From Nocardioides sp. (GTDB taxonomy: Bacteria > Actinomycetota > Actinomycetes > Propionibacteriales > Nocardioidaceae), in assembly GCF_030149505.1 (NCBI RefSeq), contig NZ_JASBRN010000053.1, positions 62,001 to 126,000 of the forward strand: 64,000 bases of DNA, written 5' to 3'. The number at the start of each line of letters is the position of its first letter. Position 1 is the first letter of the stretch. The notes beneath the pieces were generated by a model. The model worked only from the letters and a program-made list of their open reading frames with translations, was not told the DNA's origin and ran no database searches. This document shows, in pieces, positions 60,314 to 64,000 of this stretch. A program made the position numbers and the translations under genes.

Positions 60314-60411
60314 CGTCGAAAGACAGACCGAAGCAGCCGGCGCTGGCCCGTTCAGCGCTCGCCCAGGCGGGGGCGGCTGCCGGTCGCATGCGTTCGGTCT
60401 GCCTTTTGACG
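60314..60411. repeat. imperfect inverted repeat between divergent genes
   Basis: CAGACCGAA (60324-60332) pairs with TTCGGTCTG (60393-60401) with further outer pairing (CGTCG-AAAG with TTTTGACGACG). It sits 47 bases upstream of the SDR gene. Could be an operator or structured leader. Confidence 0.35.
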
Positions 60412-60448
60412 ACGCCGCCCTGCTCCCCGGCCCCGCCCGAGTGGTTCG

Positions 60449-61237
60449 ATGGCGCCCATGAGCACCCCTCGCACCGCCGTCGTCACCGGCGCCAGCAGCG
60501 GCATCGGCGCCGCGACCGCCCGGGCACTGGCCGCGGAGGGCTTCCACGTCGTCTGCGCCGCGCGCCGGGCGGAGCGGATCGCGGCGCTGGCCGAGGAGAT
60601 CGGCGGCACGGCGGTGACCTGCGACGTGACCGATGCCGGCGACGTCGCGGTGCTGGCCGAGACCGTGGCCGGGCTGCGGGAGGGCGCGGGCGACGGCAGC
60701 CTCGACGTGCTGGTCAACAACGCCGGCGGGGCGTTCGGTTCGGCGCCGGTCGCACAGGCCGACGTGGAGCAGTGGCGCGCGATGTACGAGGTCAACGTGA
60801 TCGGCCTGGTCCAGGTCACCCGCGCCCTCCTGCCCGCCCTGCTGCGCGCCCGCGACCAGGCCGGCATCATCTGCAACGTCGGGTCGACCGCCGGCCGGAT
60901 CGCCTACGAGGGCGGCGGCGGCTACACCGCGGCCAAGCACGGCACCCAGGTCGTCACCGAGACCCTGCGCCTGGAGCTCTTCGACCAGCCGGTCCGGGTC
61001 ACGGAGGTCGCGCCGGGGATGGTGCGCACCGACGAGTTCGCGCTGGTCCGCTTCGGCGGCGACCGCGAGAAGGCCGCCGAGGTGTACGCCGGGGTCGCCG
61101 AGCCCCTCGTCGCCGAGGACGTCGCCGACGCCATCACCTGGGTCGTCACCCGCCCGCGCCACGTCAACGTCGACGAGCTGGTCATCCGCCCCCGCGCCCA
61201 GGCCGCCCAGCACAAGGTCCACCGCGTCCACGACTGA
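60449..61237 (+). CDS. NADP-type short-chain dehydrogenase (YdfG-like)
   Basis: A 262-residue classical SDR. TGASSGIGAATARALAAEGF, then CAARRAER with Arg residues after strand 2, indicating NADP(H). NNAGGAFG, NVGSTAGR (catalytic Ser) and YTAAKHGT (catalytic Tyr and Lys). VAPGMVRTDEF and the C-terminal VDELVIRPRAQ agree with the YdfG/serine 3-dehydrogenase-like group acting on 3-hydroxy acids. An alternative start is the ATG at 60458. A hairpin follows its stop. Confidence 0.88.
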   Translation: MAPMSTPRTAVVTGASSGIGAATARALAAEGFHVVCAARRAERIAALAEEIGGTAVTCDVTDAGDVAVLAETVAGLREGAGDGSLDVLVNNAGGAFGSAPVAQADVEQWRAMYEVNVIGLVQVTRALLPALLRARDQAGIICNVGSTAGRIAYEGGGGYTAAKHGTQVVTETLRLELFDQPVRVTEVAPGMVRTDEFALVRFGGDREKAAEVYAGVAEPLVAEDVADAITWVVTRPRHVNVDELVIRPRAQAAQHKVHRVHD

Positions 61238-61245
61238 TCCGCGCG

Positions 61246-61292
61246 GCGACGTTCGATTCGTCGACCGATCCGGATCCGGAAGCGAACGTCGC
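61246..61292. terminator. hairpin after the SDR gene
   Basis: GCGACGTTCG (61246-61255) pairs perfectly with CGAACGTCGC (61283-61292); the loop contains a GGATCC palindrome. It begins nine bases after the stop and separates the SDR from the racemase gene. Confidence 0.6.
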
Positions 61293-61376
61293 TGAGCGGC
61301 ACCCGACCGCTCCCGGACGCGACCCGCTCCCCGGACGCCCGGCCGAGCGCCGTACGCCGCGTGACAGACTCGCCGC

Positions 61377-62066
61377 ATGCAGACGATCGGCCTGATCGGC
61401 GGGATGAGCTGGGAGAGCAGCGCCGCCTACTACGAGCTCCTCAACACCGGTGTCGAGAAGCGGCTGGGCAACCTCGCCTCGGCGCGCACGATCATGGCGT
61501 CGGTCGACTTCGCCGAGGTGACGGCGCTGCAGGAGAAGGAGGACTGGGACGGCGTCGCGCGCATCCTGGTCGAGGCCGCGCAGGGCGTCGAGCGCGCGGG
61601 CGCGGACTTCCTGCTGCTCTGCACCACGACCTTCCACCGCGTCTTCGACCAGGTCGAGGCCGCGGTCTCGATCCCGGTGCTGCACCTGGCCGACGTCGTC
61701 GCCGAGGCGTGCAAGGCCGCCGGGTTGAAGGAGGTCGGCTTCATCGGCACGACCTTCGCGATGGAGCGCTCGTTCTTCACCGACCGGATCGCCTCGCACG
61801 GCCTGACGGTCCACGTGCCGCCGGCCGACCACCACGAGGTCGTCAACCGGATCATCTACGACGAGCTGGTCCACGGCCGCGTGGTCACCAAGTCGCGACG
61901 CACCGTCGTCGGGCTGGTCGAGGACCTCTGGGACGCAGGCGCCGGCGGGGTCATCCTCGGCTGCACCGAGCTCGAGCTGCTCGTGCACCAGGCGGACGCC
62001 GACATCCCGGTCTTCCCCTGCACCAGCCTGCACGTCGAGGCCGCGCTGGCCCGCGCCCTGGGCTGA
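61377..62066 (+). CDS. aspartate/glutamate racemase-family protein
   Basis: A 229-residue Asp/Glu racemase superfamily member. N-terminal IGLIGGMSWESSAAYYELLN is typical of the aspartate racemase subgroup. The two catalytic Cys are in LLLCTTTFHRV (about residue 82) and VILGCTELELL (about residue 195). Probably interconverts aspartate (or a related acid) stereoisomers, for example for peptidoglycan-type D-amino acids. Monocistronic. Confidence 0.88.
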   Translation: MQTIGLIGGMSWESSAAYYELLNTGVEKRLGNLASARTIMASVDFAEVTALQEKEDWDGVARILVEAAQGVERAGADFLLLCTTTFHRVFDQVEAAVSIPVLHLADVVAEACKAAGLKEVGFIGTTFAMERSFFTDRIASHGLTVHVPPADHHEVVNRIIYDELVHGRVVTKSRRTVVGLVEDLWDAGAGGVILGCTELELLVHQADADIPVFPCTSLHVEAALARALG

Positions 62067-62153
62067 GCCGCCCGGGGCCGTCCGACCCCGCGCGTCCTCG
62101 GTCCGCGGGGCCCCGGTCCCGTCCCGTCCGGACCCCACGCCCCCGGAGCAGGC

Positions 62154-63398
62154 TCAGGTGGCAGGCAACCGCAGCCCGACGGTCGTCCCGCGCGGACCGG
62201 TGTCGACCTCGAGCCGGGTGCCGAGCAGCTCGGCGTGCGCCCGGGCGACGCGCAGCCCCAGCCCCCGGCCTGCCGGCGGGTCGGTGGGGCGTCGCGCGAG
62301 GTCGTGCAGTACCGCCGGGGGGAGCCCGGGGCCCTGGTCTTGGACCTCGACCAGCACCTCGCTCCCCTCGCGTCGGGCCGTGAGCGCGACGTGGGTACCG
62401 GCGTGCCGCACGGCGTTGGAGACCAGGTTGACCACGATCCGCGCGAGACTCTGGGGATCCATCAGCACCACCGGCTCGCCGTGGACCACGACCCGGACGG
62501 TCTCCCAGTCGAAGTCGCGCCGCACCCGCCCGAGCAGCTCTCGCACCGCGACCTGCTCGGGACGCACCTGTACCTGACCGGTCTGCAGCCGCGACACCTC
62601 CAGCAGGTCCTCCACCACGCGCCCCAGGCGGCCGGCCTGGTCGCGGATCAGCCGCATCGGCGCGCGCACGTCCTCGGGCGCGGCAGCCAGAGTCGCGTCG
62701 TCGACCAAGCTCGACGCGGTCACCATCGCCCCGACCGGGGTGCGGATCTCGTGGGCGAGGTGAGCGGCGAAGGCCAGCTCGCGTTCCCGCGCGACCGCCA
62801 CCGCCTCCAGCCGCCGCCTCGTGAGCAGCCATCCGCTCGCCGTGAGGAGCGCGAGCAGGGCCACGGCGATGGCGCCGACCAGGACGCCCGAGCGGAGCAC
62901 CCCGCGGGCGACCGGGCGCTCGGAGAAGAAGAGGTAGGCCTGGGCGCGCTCCCCCGTGCCGGGCTCGCTCACGGTGCCGCCGGCGACGAGGAAGTCCTGG
63001 CCGTCGATCGTCGTCCGGGTCGCGGAGACCGCCTCGCCGTCGGGGGCGGTCGCGAGGACCGCGCGCTGCAGCTCGTCGGGCACGTCGCCCAGGCCGAGTC
63101 CGTCGTCGGAGCCCTCCACCTCGGCCCGGCGCACGATGACGACCTCGAGGTCGCCGGGGCGTCGCAACGCTCGGGCCAGGGCCTCCGCGCCCGACCCCGA
63201 CAGCCCGTCCGGGGCGGTCACCAGGACGCTGCGGGCCTCGGCGACGGCGCTCTCCTCGAACGCCCCGCGCCGCCAGTCGGTCACGAGGGCGAGCACGGCC
63301 ACCGCCAGCAGCGCCAGCACGGGGGTCGCCACGAGCAGGGTCAGCAGCGCCTGGCGCCGCGGCGAACGGCGTACGACGGGAGGTGCGCCGCCCCTCAC
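62154..63398 (-). CDS. two-component sensor histidine kinase
   Basis: A 414-residue membrane histidine kinase. Helix 1 (LLTLLVATPVLALLAVAVLALV), an extracytoplasmic sensor of about 130 residues, helix 2 (VLVGAIAVALLALLTASGWLL). HisKA with LAHEIRTPVGAMVTAS (phospho-His), and an ATPase with VNLVSNAVRHAG, DQGPGLPPAVL and GRGLGLRVARAHAELLG. The GTG start overlaps the response-regulator stop (GTGA). The signal is unknown. Confidence 0.9.
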   Translation of the reverse strand: MRGGAPPVVRRSPRRQALLTLLVATPVLALLAVAVLALVTDWRRGAFEESAVAEARSVLVTAPDGLSGSGAEALARALRRPGDLEVVIVRRAEVEGSDDGLGLGDVPDELQRAVLATAPDGEAVSATRTTIDGQDFLVAGGTVSEPGTGERAQAYLFFSERPVARGVLRSGVLVGAIAVALLALLTASGWLLTRRRLEAVAVARERELAFAAHLAHEIRTPVGAMVTASSLVDDATLAAAPEDVRAPMRLIRDQAGRLGRVVEDLLEVSRLQTGQVQVRPEQVAVRELLGRVRRDFDWETVRVVVHGEPVVLMDPQSLARIVVNLVSNAVRHAGTHVALTARREGSEVLVEVQDQGPGLPPAVLHDLARRPTDPPAGRGLGLRVARAHAELLGTRLEVDTGPRGTTVGLRLPAT

Positions 63399-64000
63399 GG
63401 CCGCTCCAGGCGGTACCCCACGCCACGGACCGTCACCACGAGCCGCGGCTCGGCGGGGTCGTCCTCGACCTTGCCGCGCAGGCGCAGCACCGCCATGTCC
63501 ACGACCCGCGAGTCACCCAGGTGGTCGTGCCCCCACACCAGCTCGAGCAGCTGCTGGCGCGACAGCGCCTGACCGCCGTGGCGCACCAGCTCGTCGAGCA
63601 ACCGGAACTCGGTCACGGTCAGGTCGAGCTCCTCGCCGCGCTTGTGCACCCGGTGGGCCAGGGGGTCGATGAGCAGGGGTCCGACCTGCAGCGGCCCGGT
63701 GCGCGGCGAGGCACGGCGGCGCAGCGCCCGGGCGCGCGCGACGAGCTCGGGCGCCTCGAACGGCTTGGTCAGGTAGTCGTCGGCCCCCGCCTCCAACCCG
63801 GCCACGACGTCGGCGGTCGTGTCTCGCGCGGTGATGACGATGACGGGTACGTCGGAGGCGGCCCGGACCCGGCGGCACACCTCGAGCCCGTCGACGTCGG
63901 GCAGGCCCAGGTCGAGGACCACCAGGTCCACCCCGCCCTGCTCCACCGCGCGCCGGCCGCTCTCGCCGCAGGTGTGGCTGGACACCTCGAACCCGGCGCT
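63395..64000 (-). CDS. OmpR-family response regulator, 5' end outside window
   Basis: About 200 residues of a response regulator whose start is cut off by the window edge. The phospho-Asp is in LVVLDLGLPDVDG; VIVITARD, and YLTKPFEAPELVARA follow. The winged helix is LTVTEFRLLDELVRHGG.. and AVLRLRGKVEDDP..LVVTVRGVGYRLE. Its stop overlaps the kinase GTG. Together they form a two-component system read right to left. Confidence 0.92.
   Translation of the reverse strand, partial: SAGFEVSSHTCGESGRRAVEQGGVDLVVLDLGLPDVDGLEVCRRVRAASDVPVIVITARDTTADVVAGLEAGADDYLTKPFEAPELVARARALRRRASPRTGPLQVGPLLIDPLAHRVHKRGEELDLTVTEFRLLDELVRHGGQALSRQQLLELVWGHDHLGDSRVVDMAVLRLRGKVEDDPAEPRLVVTVRGVGYRLERP

Overview
The window is very G+C-rich (by eye well above 70%) and reads as a chromosomal segment of a Nocardioides-like actinobacterium (family Nocardioidaceae). 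The basis is the mycothiol gene mshA, carD, the MEP-pathway genes ispD/ispF, a senX3-regX3-phoU phosphate module, many GTG starts, pervasive 4-bp ATGA/GTGA stop-start overlaps, and an arrangement (rlmB, cysS, ispF, ispD, carD; gpm, senX3, regX3, ybjN, mshA) that echoes mycobacterial synteny. No rRNA, CRISPR, prophage or intact insertion sequence was seen; one tRNA gene (Thr, TGT) is present.

Layout. 0-9 kb: end of a PHA-synthase-like hydrolase, a PLP-fold protein that has lost its lysine, a TetR/class II aldolase/PfkB kinase operon divergent from a Tat-exported amine oxidase plus beta-propeller pair, then ung and a DODA-type extradiol dioxygenase behind an AT-rich palindrome. 9-15 kb: membrane spermidine-synthase-like protein, GMC oxidoreductase/aldehyde dehydrogenase operon, pyridoxal kinase, tRNA-Thr. 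15-26 kb: a 1147-residue secreted protein, an SDR, an ABC exporter/protein kinase operon, an Arg-rich 45-residue ORF, a GH13 glycosidase and a DUF4032 protein. 26-38 kb: a branched-chain-amino-acid-type ABC transporter (fused LivHM, LivG, LivF, lipoprotein SBP, anchored secreted protein), a divergent sulfatase/TetR operon and a second paralogous SBP. 38-54 kb: mostly housekeeping (phosphoesterase, rlmB, cysS, a C39-like protease, membrane molybdo-enzyme plus SDR, ispF, hydrolase, nirD, ispD, an IspD-like remnant, carD, UbiA, lipoprotein, gpmA). 53-64 kb: phoU/senX3/regX3, an EamA transporter, an EAL remnant, ybjN-mshA, an SDR, a racemase and a two-component system running off the right edge.

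Two threads tie distant parts together. First, four near-identical 14-bp palindromes of the KstR type (TnnAACnnGTTnnA) sit upstream of the GMC/ALDH operon, the SDR, the Liv-type transporter/sulfatase divergon and the second SBP. This suggests one TetR-family regulon for uptake and oxidation of a sterol- or lipid-like, possibly sulfated, substrate. Second, several intergenic gaps between convergent genes hold elaborate inverted repeats. The most striking are two roughly 190-240 bp giant hairpins with unrelated self-complementary arms but an identical core, plus a nearby third copy of the tip hairpin whose stem changes are compensatory. This looks like a structured element family worth a covariance search.
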